Source: Nonomuraea guangzhouensis (GTDB lineage Bacteria > Actinomycetota > Actinomycetes > Streptosporangiales > Streptosporangiaceae). From it: a stretch of DNA of 64,000 nucleotides. Below are positions 15,811 through 23,467 of this stretch, in pieces. The stretch lies in contig NZ_JAHKRM010000027.1 in NCBI RefSeq assembly GCF_019396345.1, forward strand, positions 1 to 64,000. The letters are read 5' to 3'. The notes under the pieces were generated by a model. It did no database searches and was not told where the DNA came from. It worked only from the letters and a program-made list of their open reading frames with translations. Both the position numbers and the translations under genes were made by a program. The first letter of the stretch is position 1, and each line of letters opens with the position of its first letter.

Positions 15811-15866
15811 TCGGGGTGCCGACGCCGTCCGTCGTCATCATCGCGACCACGAAGAGGGGCACCCCG

Positions 15867-15966
15867 TTACTTGCGCGAGCGGTAGCGCGGGTAGGGGAGC
15901 GCCTCGTCGGGTGAGACCGCGTTGACGATGACGCCGACGGTCGCGCGCGGCAGGTGATGGGGTTGC
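15867..15966 (-). pseudogene. C-terminal stub resembling a polysaccharide-biosynthesis tyrosine kinase (CpsD/Wzc-like)
   Basis: The minus-strand frame reads LPRATVGVIVNAVSPDEA, then PYPRYRSRK and stop. This resembles the end of CpsD-type kinases, in which a GVVLNxV strand is followed by a Tyr/Arg-rich tail. Nothing upstream continues the protein, because the EamA transporter gene ends at 15967, so it would be the last 30 residues of a deleted gene. A chance similarity cannot be excluded. Confidence 0.3.
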
Positions 15967-16929
15967 TCAGCGGCTGACGCGTTCCGTACGGAGCGGGTGT
16001 CCGGGCGCGGGGTGGCGTCGGCGCGGGACGAGCCGACCCTGGCTGATGAGGATGCCGAGGATGACCAGGACGGCCCCGGCGGGCTCGTGCCAGTGGATGG
16101 TCTCGCCAAGGACGGCGATGCCCAGGACGACACCGACGATCGGCGTGAGGTAGGTGACGGTGGCGGCGGTGGTCGCGCCCCAGGCGGCTATGACCCGCGT
16201 GTTGAGGATGTACGCCAGCCCGGTGCCCGCCATGCCCAGCACCAGCATGCTGGACAGCACGGACGGGGTGATCTCGACCGGTTCGAGCCCTCCGATGAAG
16301 GGTGCGACGAACAAGCCGATGACCGTGGCGAGGACGATCTGGCTCGCCGCGATGGTGATGGTGTCCTGTTCGGTGCCGCGCAGCAGGCGGCGGCTGAGGA
16401 CGAAGCCGATGCCGTAGCAGAGGGTGGCACCCAGGCAGGCGAACTGCGACAGGAGGAAGGAGCCCTCGCCGGATGCGCCGAGAGCGCTCCAGGGGGCGGC
16501 GACGACGGTGACGCCGAACAAGGCGAGGACCAGGCCCCCGGTGCGGGCGCGGGTCAGCCGCTCGTCGGGAAGGACGACCAGCGAGACCAGGAGGGCCGCG
16601 ATCGGGGTTGTCGCGTTGTAGATGCTGGACAGTCCAGACGGGATGCGCTCACCGGCCCAGGCGTAGAGCGAGAACGGCGCGACGCACAGGAACACCGAGA
16701 TCACCGCAAGGGCGCCCCAGGTGCGGGCGTCACGGGGCCAGCGCCGCCGGGTGACGGCCATGACACCGGCCAGGAAGACTCCGCCCAGGGCGAGCCGGCC
16801 GAGCATCACCTGCGCCGGGGACAGTCCGTCCAGTGACACTTTGATGAAGAGGAAACTCGCTCCCCACAGCAGGGCCAGCGCGACGAACTGCGCGCCGACG
16901 GAACCTACACGCCTCGGCTGCGTCACCAC
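15967..16929 (-). CDS. EamA/DMT-superfamily transporter
   Basis: These 320 residues contain ten hydrophobic helices in two EamA repeats (about 10-135 and 150-290). The opening VGAQFVALALLWGASFLFIKV and the second repeat's GATTAATVTYLTPIVGVVLG plus LGETIHWHEPAGAVLVILGI are standard for DMT exporters of metabolites or amino acids. The GTG at 16927-16929 is chosen because GGAGG lies 6 bases before it; a second GTG follows directly, and longer versions would run into the LysR gene. It is divergent from a LysR regulator, the usual arrangement for regulated EamA exporters. Confidence 0.88.
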   Translation of the reverse strand: MVTQPRRVGSVGAQFVALALLWGASFLFIKVSLDGLSPAQVMLGRLALGGVFLAGVMAVTRRRWPRDARTWGALAVISVFLCVAPFSLYAWAGERIPSGLSSIYNATTPIAALLVSLVVLPDERLTRARTGGLVLALFGVTVVAAPWSALGASGEGSFLLSQFACLGATLCYGIGFVLSRRLLRGTEQDTITIAASQIVLATVIGLFVAPFIGGLEPVEITPSVLSSMLVLGMAGTGLAYILNTRVIAAWGATTAATVTYLTPIVGVVLGIAVLGETIHWHEPAGAVLVILGILISQGRLVPRRRHPAPGHPLRTERVSR

Positions 16930-16984
16930 TGCTCTCCTCCCGATGACCTGCTGGCAGCCTGCCCTCACCAGGTAGGATGAAGCA

Positions 16985-17001
16985 AATCGATGAGATGCAT
17001 T
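16985..17001. promoter_or_regulatory. Candidate LysR binding site (T-N11-A)
   Basis: AAT (16985-16987), 11 bases, ATT (16999-17001) lies in the 90-base gap between the divergent EamA and LysR starts. The short arms match the T-N11-A rule for LysR-type regulators, but such matches are common by chance. Confidence 0.3.
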
Positions 17002-17019
17002 GAGTGATTGGTTGATTCG

Positions 17020-17901
17020 ATGGATGTGACGCTGCGGCAACTCGATGTGTTCGTGGCGATCGCCGACAACGAGGGTTTCGGTGCGGCCGCCGCCGTGCTC
17101 GGCATGAGCCAGTCCTCGGTGTCGCACTCGCTCGCCTCACTCGAACGCGCGGTGCGGAGCGATCTCGTACGGCGCGCCACGCCGGTCCGGCCGACGCCCC
17201 TGGGCGAGGTGCTGCTGCCCCACGCCCGCGCCACCCTTGCCGCAGCCCGCGCTTTCAACGCTGCCGCGGCCGCGCACCAGAGCACCGGCGTGGCCGGGTC
17301 GATCGAGCTGGCCGTCCCGCCGACGGCCGCGCGTGGGCTACTGCCCGGCCTGTTGCGGTTGTGGCACGAGCACCTTCCGCACGTCAAGATCATGCTCTTC
17401 GAGGGCCTCGACGAGGAGATCGAACAGTGGCTGGAGAGCGGCACGGTCGACGCGGCCGTCCTCATCGATCCGGATCCGTTGCCCCGCGGCGCCCTGCTCC
17501 TGGCGACCGACGCCTTCGAGGCCGTGGTGCGCGGCGACCACCCGTTGGCGGGCGAGGAGTCCATCGAGCTGGCCGATCTGCTGGAGGACCCGCTGCTGGC
17601 CAGCACCTCAGGCTGCGAGACCCAGGTCAAGCACCTGCACTCGCTGACCGGCCTGCCCTACCGGCCCACCCAGCGCATCCGCGAACTCACCACACTGCTG
17701 TGCATGGTGGAAGCCGGGCTCGGTGTCGGGATCATCCCGTCCCTGGCGGCGAGCATGCTGTCCGAGACCCTCACCCTGGTTCCGCTGCGACCGCGCCTGG
17801 AACGCCGGCTTGTCCTGGCCGGCCCGACCGGCCGGCCCTGGCACCCGAACGTCACCGCGATCCGGGACCTGTGCGAGAAGCAGCTCGCCGGCGCTCCGTA
17901 G
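17020..17901 (+). CDS. LysR family transcriptional regulator
   Basis: The 293 residues start MDVTLRQLDVFVAIADNEGF, with the winged HTH GAAAAVLGMSQSSVSHSLASLE. The effector domain spans about 90-290 (SIELAVPPTAARGLLPGLL, VVRGDHPLA, MVEAGLGVGIIPSL). ATG at 17020 is preferred over the in-frame TTG at 17008, because LysR proteins normally start 3-5 residues before LRQL. It likely controls the divergent EamA exporter in response to that exporter's substrate. Confidence 0.92.
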   Translation: MDVTLRQLDVFVAIADNEGFGAAAAVLGMSQSSVSHSLASLERAVRSDLVRRATPVRPTPLGEVLLPHARATLAAARAFNAAAAAHQSTGVAGSIELAVPPTAARGLLPGLLRLWHEHLPHVKIMLFEGLDEEIEQWLESGTVDAAVLIDPDPLPRGALLLATDAFEAVVRGDHPLAGEESIELADLLEDPLLASTSGCETQVKHLHSLTGLPYRPTQRIRELTTLLCMVEAGLGVGIIPSLAASMLSETLTLVPLRPRLERRLVLAGPTGRPWHPNVTAIRDLCEKQLAGAP

Positions 17902-17912
17902 ATTCGCCGGAA

Positions 17913-17949
17913 GTCGCTGAAGGAACCCTGCCACGGCTCCTTCAGCGAC
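17913..17949. terminator. Bidirectional terminator hairpin
   Basis: GTCGCTGAAGGA (17913-17924) and TCCTTCAGCGAC (17938-17949) make a perfect 12-bp stem with a 13-base loop that can extend by two more pairs (CC/GG). It is centred between the stops of the convergent LysR and M23 peptidase genes. Confidence 0.75.
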
Positions 17950-17972
17950 CGATCACCGAAGGGACGACGCTC

Positions 17973-18878
17973 CTAGTCGCAGTGTTCGAAGCCGCTGGTG
18001 TACGAGCTGCTGCCGACCGAACCGCCCCACTTGACGCATTGTCCGGCCGCGTCCCGCTTGACCGGACCCGCATAGTAGCCGTAGCTGCCCGAGTCGGTCG
18101 TCCTGCTCTCCCCTTCCGGCTCCAGGAACGCCGACACCGCCGACGCCGTGCCGAGGCTCGTCGTCTTCAACGTCGTGACGCAGTTGTAGCCGTTGCCCGA
18201 GTTGTAGAGCAGATAGGTGCGGCCACCGGTGAGGGCGGCCGAGTCGATGACCGAGTAACCGCTGCCGCAGACCTCCTCGGGGGTGTAGGGGTTGCCGCCG
18301 CAGGCATTGGTGCTCGTAACGGCCTTCTTCGTGCCCAAGGGCACGTTCACGCCGTCCACGGTCGGGCTGGTGTCCATCGCGCCGCTGGAGGTGCGCTGTT
18401 CGTAGTGCAGGTGCGCGGCGGTCGCGCCACCCGTCGAGCCGACCGTCCCGATCGCGGTGCCCTGACTGACGGTCATGGAGCTGCCGGCCGACTTCACCTG
18501 GGTGGCGAGGTGGGCGTAGCGGGTGCTGGTGCCGTCACTGTGATTGATCTGTACCCACTTGCCGTAGCTGGTGCTTCCCGCGTCATAGAAGTACGCGGTG
18601 CCCGCGGCGGTGGCACGAACGGTCTCACCGTTGATGTCGTCGCTGCCGTAGTCCTGCCAGTCGATGGAGCCCGATGGGTTGTGGGCGGGGGTCCCGGTCC
18701 AATTGTTGGCGTAGAAGGTCTTGCCGCAGTTGAACGGGCTCTTGTGGGAGACGGCCAGGACGGCGCTGTCCTGCGCTGAGGCGGACTGGGGGACCAGCGC
18801 CGCCGCGAGAGTGACTAACAGGGCGGTGGTCGCGAGTCTGAGGGTCTTCGGCCAGGTCGGCCTGCCGGTTGTGGGCAT
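17973..18878 (-). CDS. Secreted M23-family peptidase with C-terminal accessory domain
   Basis: This 301-residue protein has a signal peptide (basic start, LATTALLVTLAAALVPQSASA, cleavage near residue 36). The M23 metal ligands are recognisable as HNPSGSID (His and Asp) and HLHYEQ (HxH), so a zinc endopeptidase of the lysostaphin/LasA fold, cutting cell-wall peptides, is likely. Residues about 195-300 form a separate Cys- and Gly-rich domain (CGSGYSVIDSAALTGGRTYLLYN), probably for binding. The ATG at 18878 is chosen because AAGAGG lies 5 bases before it. A good promoter lies 75 bases upstream. Confidence 0.82.
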   Translation of the reverse strand: MPTTGRPTWPKTLRLATTALLVTLAAALVPQSASAQDSAVLAVSHKSPFNCGKTFYANNWTGTPAHNPSGSIDWQDYGSDDINGETVRATAAGTAYFYDAGSTSYGKWVQINHSDGTSTRYAHLATQVKSAGSSMTVSQGTAIGTVGSTGGATAAHLHYEQRTSSGAMDTSPTVDGVNVPLGTKKAVTSTNACGGNPYTPEEVCGSGYSVIDSAALTGGRTYLLYNSGNGYNCVTTLKTTSLGTASAVSAFLEPEGESRTTDSGSYGYYAGPVKRDAAGQCVKWGGSVGSSSYTSGFEHCD

Positions 18879-18952
18879 GCTCACCTCTTGAACAGGTGCG
18901 TTTGGGGGGATGTGGTAGGCGCCCAGTTCCTCGGGAGGGAGGGTCGATCATG

Positions 18953-18981
18953 AACATAACTCTGAAAGTTCTCTTCATCAA
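18953..18981 (-). promoter_or_regulatory. Sigma-70-type promoter of the M23 peptidase gene
   Basis: On the minus strand TTGATG (18981-18976) is followed after exactly 17 bases by TATGTT (18958-18953). The surrounding 18945-19000 is noticeably AT-richer than the genome, as expected for a promoter. No other feature was seen in 18885-19035. Confidence 0.55.
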
Positions 18982-19035
18982 TCTCTGTCACATGAAATTT
19001 TGCGGCTTTTCCGAGCTCTGAAGGCAGCGCTCAGG

Positions 19036-20499
19036 TCAGCGGGGAACGTACGCGTACCACGTGCCGGGCCGCACCTCTGGCAGCCGCCGCCTCTCCCACG
19101 CCCACAGGAACGGCGCCGGGACCGACCGGCCCTTGTCGACGGCGACCACGGTCTTCCCCGCGCCCTGGGCAGCGAGCACGGAGGCCGGCACCTCGCTGTC
19201 CTGCGGCCAGCTCAGGACGGTGTGCGCCTCGCAGCCCATCCGGTAGGCGATCATTACCGCGTGCTCGCCGTACACCAGGCAAGGCCGGCGCACGGTGAAC
19301 GCGGCCAGCGCGCCGGCGACCTCGACGTCGGCCTGTCGCTTGGACAGGCGAGGCGAGACGACCTTGTCGAGCGTCAGGCCCTGCAGGGTGAACTGGGCGA
19401 GGAAGCCGGCGGCCACGAGAGCGGCACCGGCACGGCGAACCGCTCGCCCGCGGGGCCCTTCCAGCGGCCAGAGGGCGCTGTGCGCGATCGGGAACACCAG
19501 CAGCGCGTACGTGGGCAGCAGGAACCGGGGGGCCGCGTAGCCGACCAGGAAGATGTACGGCACGGCCAGCGACAGGCCGGTGAGGGCCGGCAGCACGCAC
19601 TCGGCCAGGCGTTCCCGGCGTCGCGCCGCGTACAGACCGAGCAGGACCAGGACGGGGATCGCGCCCCACCAGAGCAGCCAGGGCAGCACGACGGGCCCGC
19701 AGTGCGCGGGCGGCCGGCAGAGCAACGGTCCGTTGAGCGCTCGGGCGTGCTCATAAAGGGAGAAGTGCAGGCCGGTCTCGTTCGCCGCGCCGGCTGCCTG
19801 CCATCGAGCGACCGGCCCGCCGAAGCGGACGAACGCCTCGATGATCCAGTCGGCCCAGCCGGCCACCAGGCCTGCGATCAGGGCGGCCCCGGCTCCGATC
19901 CGCCGCCATCCCGGCATGGCGAGCGCCACCGCGAGCGGGATGACGAGCCAGACGCTGTCCGGCGGGCGAAGCAGGGCCACCGCGGCCACGCTCACCGCCA
20001 GCCCTATGAGCGGACCCCGCCCGCTGTCCGGCCGCGTGCAGCGTACGAAGCAGCCGACGGCGGCGACCGCGCCGAACGCCACCCACATGTTCGGCATGGC
20101 CGCGCTGCCGTAGAACAACGACAGCCACAGGGACCCGAACAGCAGGGCGGCGAGGGGCACCGTCGGTCCGGAGCGTACCCGCAGCCAGGTGCCGAACGAC
20201 GCGTACAGTGCCACGGCCGACAGCAGGCTCAGATAGATCCGCAGCGCGTCCGTGGACGAGGTGATCAGCACCACCGGGGCGACGATCAGGGTGATTCCCC
20301 GAGCGCGGGGCGCGATGAACTCGGCGGCGGGCACGCGCGGATCGACCTGGCTGACGTAGACGACCTCGTCCCATCCCACTCCCATCTTGGGGGTGACGGC
20401 GGCCAACTGGACGATCCCGTAGCAGACGGCGACCAGAATCAGCAGCGTGCGCCATGGATCGGCGCGCAGCCACGAACGAAGCGATTTGGTTGATCCCAC
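19036..20499 (-). CDS. Multi-pass membrane protein, GT-C glycosyltransferase-like
   Basis: The 487 residues have about 10 hydrophobic helices up to residue 390, then a soluble C-terminal part (about 390-487). GWDEVVYVSQVDP follows the first helix, an acidic first-loop motif like the catalytic D/E pair of GT-C lipid-linked sugar transferases (GT39/GT83). The soluble tail resembles the extracellular domain of such proteins (RRPCLVYGEHAVMIAYRMGC). GTG at 20497-20499 is the most likely start, since longer frames only overlap the 3' side of the flavoprotein gene and lack membrane character. The role is probably transferring a sugar or building the cell envelope, inferred from topology only. Confidence 0.65.
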   Translation of the reverse strand: MGSTKSLRSWLRADPWRTLLILVAVCYGIVQLAAVTPKMGVGWDEVVYVSQVDPRVPAAEFIAPRARGITLIVAPVVLITSSTDALRIYLSLLSAVALYASFGTWLRVRSGPTVPLAALLFGSLWLSLFYGSAAMPNMWVAFGAVAAVGCFVRCTRPDSGRGPLIGLAVSVAAVALLRPPDSVWLVIPLAVALAMPGWRRIGAGAALIAGLVAGWADWIIEAFVRFGGPVARWQAAGAANETGLHFSLYEHARALNGPLLCRPPAHCGPVVLPWLLWWGAIPVLVLLGLYAARRRERLAECVLPALTGLSLAVPYIFLVGYAAPRFLLPTYALLVFPIAHSALWPLEGPRGRAVRRAGAALVAAGFLAQFTLQGLTLDKVVSPRLSKRQADVEVAGALAAFTVRRPCLVYGEHAVMIAYRMGCEAHTVLSWPQDSEVPASVLAAQGAGKTVVAVDKGRSVPAPFLWAWERRRLPEVRPGTWYAYVPR

Positions 20500-20579
20500 C
20501 TGCCTGTTCTTAGCGCCGCTCGCCTCCGGAGGGCGGACAAGGCGACGAGACTTGCCGGAAGGGATGCACACCCATGAAG

Positions 20580-21914
20580 CTACGGCGCGGCGGTGATGGT
20601 GTTGTGGAGTGCCTTGAGGGCGGAGACGTAGATCTCGGAGAAGGTGGGGAAGGGCTGGATGGTGTCGCGCAGCACGGCGAGCGGGACCCCGGCGCGAATG
20701 GCCAGAGTCGCCTGTTGCAGCCACTCGCCGGCCTCAGGGCCGAGCGCGTAGGCGCCGGTCAGCCGCTCGCCGTCGGACAGCAGGGTCAGGAATCCGGGGG
20801 ACTGGGCGTAGGCGCGCGTGTATGTGGCGGTTTTGGCCACCTCGGACACCGGGACGGTGGCGGCGAACCGGGCCTCGGCGGCCCCGACCGCGGCCGCCTG
20901 CGGGTCGGTGTAGACAACGTCCGGTATGGCGGCGTAGTTGGCCTCGCGGGGCTCGCCGAGGATGTTGGCGGCGACGACTTCGCCCTGGTATTTGCCTACG
21001 TGGGTCAGCAGCCGTACGCCGGTGACGTCGCCGATCGCCCACAGCCGCTCACCGGCCCGCAGCCGCGCGTCGACCGGGATCCCGCGCCCGTCGGTTTTCA
21101 CGCCGACTGTTTCCAGGCCGATCCCCGCCACCCGCGGACGCCGGCCGGTGGCCACGAGCAGGCGGTCGCCGCGCAGCTCGCCGCCGTTGTCGAGGACGAG
21201 GACGTAGTCCTCACCCTCGCGTCGCGCGGCGGTCGCGTGCACGCCCAGCCACAGCTCGATGCCGTCGGCGCGCAGCACCTCGCCGAGCGCCTCGCCCAGG
21301 GGCGCGGGCTCGTGGGCGAGCAGGTGCGCGGCGGCCTCGGCGAGGGCCACCTCGCCGCCCAGGCGTCGTACGGCCTGGGCCATCTCGACGCCGACCGGCC
21401 CGCCACCCAGGACGATCAGGCGGCGCGGGACGGCCTTCATGCCGGTCACCTCGCGGTTGGTCCACACGCCGTCGAGTTCGCGCAGGCCCGGGACGGGCGG
21501 GATGACCGGATCCGAGCCGGTCGCCATGACGACATGCCGGGCGGAGTGGCGTACGCCATCGACCTCGACCTCGCCGATCCCGGTGAGCTTGCCGGTCCCG
21601 CGCAGCAAGGCGATGCCCTTGTCCGCCAGCCAGCGCTCCTGCCCGGCGTCGGAGTAGTCCGAGACCATGAAGTCCCGCCAGGCCAGCGCCGCCCCGACGT
21701 CGACCTGCGCGGTGGCCGCCGCCTCGCGCGCGTCGTGCACCGCCTCTCCTGGGCGCAGCAGCGTCTTGGACGGGATGCACGCCCGGTAGGAGCACTCGCC
21801 GCCGACCAGATCGCGCTCGACCAGCGCGACGCGCAGGCCGCCGTCGGCCAGTTCGCCGGCGCAGTGCTCGCCCGGCGAGCCGGCGCCCACGACGATGACG
21901 TCGTAGTCGCTCAT
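20580..21914 (-). CDS. NAD(P)/FAD-dependent disulfide oxidoreductase, dihydrolipoyl-dehydrogenase/MerA-like
   Basis: The 444 residues show an FAD-binding GAGSPGEHCAGEL, the redox-active disulfide GECSYRACIPSK (two Cys four residues apart, conventional CxxxxC), an NAD-binding GGGPVGVEMAQ, and the second FAD motif LWAIGDVTG. The dimer-interface end normally holds HPTxxE, whose His and Glu act as proton relay; here it reads PFPTFSE, so the His is replaced by Phe. The enzyme may therefore be an NAD(P)H oxidase or mercuric/quinone reductase-like variant rather than a lipoamide dehydrogenase. Its ATG overlaps the stop of the 52-aa gene (ATGA), in an operon with a VOC protein. Confidence 0.88.
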   Translation of the reverse strand: MSDYDVIVVGAGSPGEHCAGELADGGLRVALVERDLVGGECSYRACIPSKTLLRPGEAVHDAREAAATAQVDVGAALAWRDFMVSDYSDAGQERWLADKGIALLRGTGKLTGIGEVEVDGVRHSARHVVMATGSDPVIPPVPGLRELDGVWTNREVTGMKAVPRRLIVLGGGPVGVEMAQAVRRLGGEVALAEAAAHLLAHEPAPLGEALGEVLRADGIELWLGVHATAARREGEDYVLVLDNGGELRGDRLLVATGRRPRVAGIGLETVGVKTDGRGIPVDARLRAGERLWAIGDVTGVRLLTHVGKYQGEVVAANILGEPREANYAAIPDVVYTDPQAAAVGAAEARFAATVPVSEVAKTATYTRAYAQSPGFLTLLSDGERLTGAYALGPEAGEWLQQATLAIRAGVPLAVLRDTIQPFPTFSEIYVSALKALHNTITAAP

Positions 21915-22069
21915 GGGCGGCCCGTCTGCTCATTCACCATGAACTGCGCGTACCAGTCCGGCCAGTCCGGGTCGGGCTGCCCGGTCTCCTCCTCGTGCTT
22001 GCCGTGCGCGGTCTCCGCACGGCGCAATGCGGCGGCCAGTTCGGCCGCGGAATCATAGGTCGCTCGCAT
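21911..22069 (-). CDS. Small conserved protein, 52 aa, between VOC and flavoprotein genes
   Basis: The product starts MRATYDSAAELAAALRRAE and ends with an acidic/aromatic segment DPDWPDWYAQFMVNEQ. AGGAGGAG lies 7 bases before the ATG (22067-22069), and the stop overlaps the next start by ATGA, so it is very likely translated. The DWPDWYAxxMVxEQ ending is, from memory, common in actinobacteria, either as a stand-alone peptide or fused to the end of VOC/glyoxalase proteins, which fits its neighbour. Function unknown; it may be a partner of the VOC protein. Confidence 0.7.
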   Translation of the reverse strand: MRATYDSAAELAAALRRAETAHGKHEEETGQPDPDWPDWYAQFMVNEQTGRP

Positions 22070-22102
22070 GTCAGTACTCCTCCTCGCCGGGGCCGAGCCA
22101 GG

Positions 22103-22546
22103 TCACCGGCCAGGCAGGCGGGTGGTGATCTCCTGAAGGAACCAGCCGTTGCCGTCGGGGTCGCTGAACGACGCGAACGAGCCGTAGCTGGTACGGTCCG
22201 GGTCCGGGCCGGAGACCCGTTCCCGGGTCCCGGCGTGGTGGAACACGCCACCCGAGTCGTGGAACACCTCGCTCATCTCGGCGCCGCGGTCGTCCAGCTC
22301 GGCCCGGGCCGCCTCGATGTCGGTCACTATCAGGTACAGGCCCTGCGCCGAGCCCGGCGCGGCCGAGGTGACGCCGGTGCCGAAGATGACCGAGCAGCCC
22401 GATCCCGGGGGTGTCAGCTGCACCACCCGGAAGTCCTCGCCGGTGGTGACGTCGGCATCCTCTCGCCAGCCCAGTGCTTTGTAGAAGTTCTTGGCCCGGT
22501 CCACATCAGCGACGGGCAGCACCACGATCTCGAGCTTCATGTCCAC
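22103..22546 (-). CDS. VOC (glyoxalase/bleomycin-resistance) family protein
   Basis: The 147 residues form two beta-alpha-beta-beta-beta units: MKLEIVVLPVADVDRAKNFYKALGWRE, then LIVTDIEAARAELDDRGAEMSEVFHD and SFSDPDGNGWFLQEI. The last matches the metal-ligand Glu of the fold. The stretch GVFHHAGTRERVSGPDPDR is an insertion typical of a subgroup of actinobacterial VOC proteins. Substrate unknown; a role in detoxifying a metabolite handled with the downstream oxidoreductase is inferred from the shared operon. Confidence 0.88.
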   Translation of the reverse strand: MDMKLEIVVLPVADVDRAKNFYKALGWREDADVTTGEDFRVVQLTPPGSGCSVIFGTGVTSAAPGSAQGLYLIVTDIEAARAELDDRGAEMSEVFHDSGGVFHHAGTRERVSGPDPDRTSYGSFASFSDPDGNGWFLQEITTRLPGR

Positions 22547-22644
22547 GACGTAGCCTCCTCCCTTATGACACCCACCCTCGCGTCACGTATCGCCGAAGTA
22601 CACAAACCCCATCAAATCGCTCGGGAAAGTCTTGGGGAGTTGGG

Positions 22645-23019
22645 CTAGGCCGGGCCGCTCGCGCGGATCGCTGCCGTACCAGCGGGGAGAACACTGCCGA
22701 CCACCTTGCGCAGATAAGCCTCGTCGGGTAGCGGGAGATGGACCATGAGGCGGTGGAAGATCGGCCCGTACACCAGGTCCATGATCACATCCAGGTCCGC
22801 GCCGGGCGGTAGCTGCCCCTGCTCCTGGGCCTTGACCAGGCGGTGCTTGAACTGATCGATGCGCGGGCCGATCCACTGGCGATGCAGTTGCTCGGCGAGG
22901 CCGGGGTCATGCTGGGCCTCGGTGAGCACCCCGATGAAGGCCGATCGCGTGCGCGGCGCGCTCAGCACGTCAACGACCCCGGACAACTGGGTACACAGGT
23001 CGGCGGCGAGATCGCTGCC
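22645..23019 (-). pseudogene. TetR family regulator, C-terminal half only
   Basis: The frame reads GSDLAADLCTQLSGVVDVLS, SAFIGVLTEAQHDPGLAEQL and MDLVYGPIFHRLMVHLPL, matching the TetR_C_11-type ligand domain (GSLRADLLALL...LAEAQRDPELA...IYGPIYYRLLVGHEPL). The DNA-binding domain is missing. At 23019 the similarity stops and, on the other strand, a dehalogenase fragment begins, so the 5' half was deleted. Without the HTH it cannot work as a repressor, although internal GTG/CTG starts could allow a short peptide. Confidence 0.7.
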
Positions 23020-23386
23020 CGAGGAAGAGATCCAGGCCTATCTGGGGTTCTATCCGACCCGCGAGAGCCGTCGCCCCCTGGTGGAATGGGCCCGTTCCCT
23101 CCCCTTGGACGGCGAGCCCGCCGACGTCGCCGAACGCGTCGAGCAGTACGACGCCTGGCTGGCCGCCAGCACCGACGTCCCCAAGCTCCTGCTCACCTTC
23201 GACTCCTCGCCGAGCCTGCTCATCGACGACCGCATGGCCGCGTGGTGCGCCGCGAACATCGCCGCTCTGGAGACCCGGCACTGCGGCCCGGCCGGCCACC
23301 ACGCCCCCGAAGACCAACCCGAAACCATCGCCAAAGCGATCACCGACTGGGCCGCCCACCACCACCTGGACGCCCCTCGACCGTGA
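23015..23386 (+). pseudogene. Haloalkane dehalogenase, C-terminal half only
   Basis: The plus-strand frame from LPEEEIQAYLGFYPTRESRR through VEWARSLPLDGEPADV, DVPKLLLTFDSSPSLLI and CGPAGHHAPEDQPE to the TGA at 23384-23386 matches the last 120 residues of haloalkane dehalogenases (DhaA/LinB family), including the catalytic His in AGHHAPED. The nucleophilic Asp, oxyanion residues and N-terminal core are absent. The gene abuts the TetR fragment head to head within about 10 bases, so one deletion removed the 5' ends of both genes. Confidence 0.75.
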
Positions 23387-23467
23387 CGATGGGGCTCGGC
23401 TCGGGCAGCGCCACGGCCAGGTCTCGCTTGGCACACCGGGCTGGTCGCCGTGAACTACGCTGCCGGG

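Noticed and set aside
17361..18779. 472-codon plus-strand frame spanning the LysR 3' half and the M23 gene
   Set aside because: It crosses a strong bidirectional terminator and is antisense to a gene with a signal peptide and M23 metal ligands.
20574..22058. 494-codon plus-strand frame over the flavoprotein gene
   Set aside because: The minus-strand product has FAD, NAD and disulfide motifs; the plus frame is a codon shadow.
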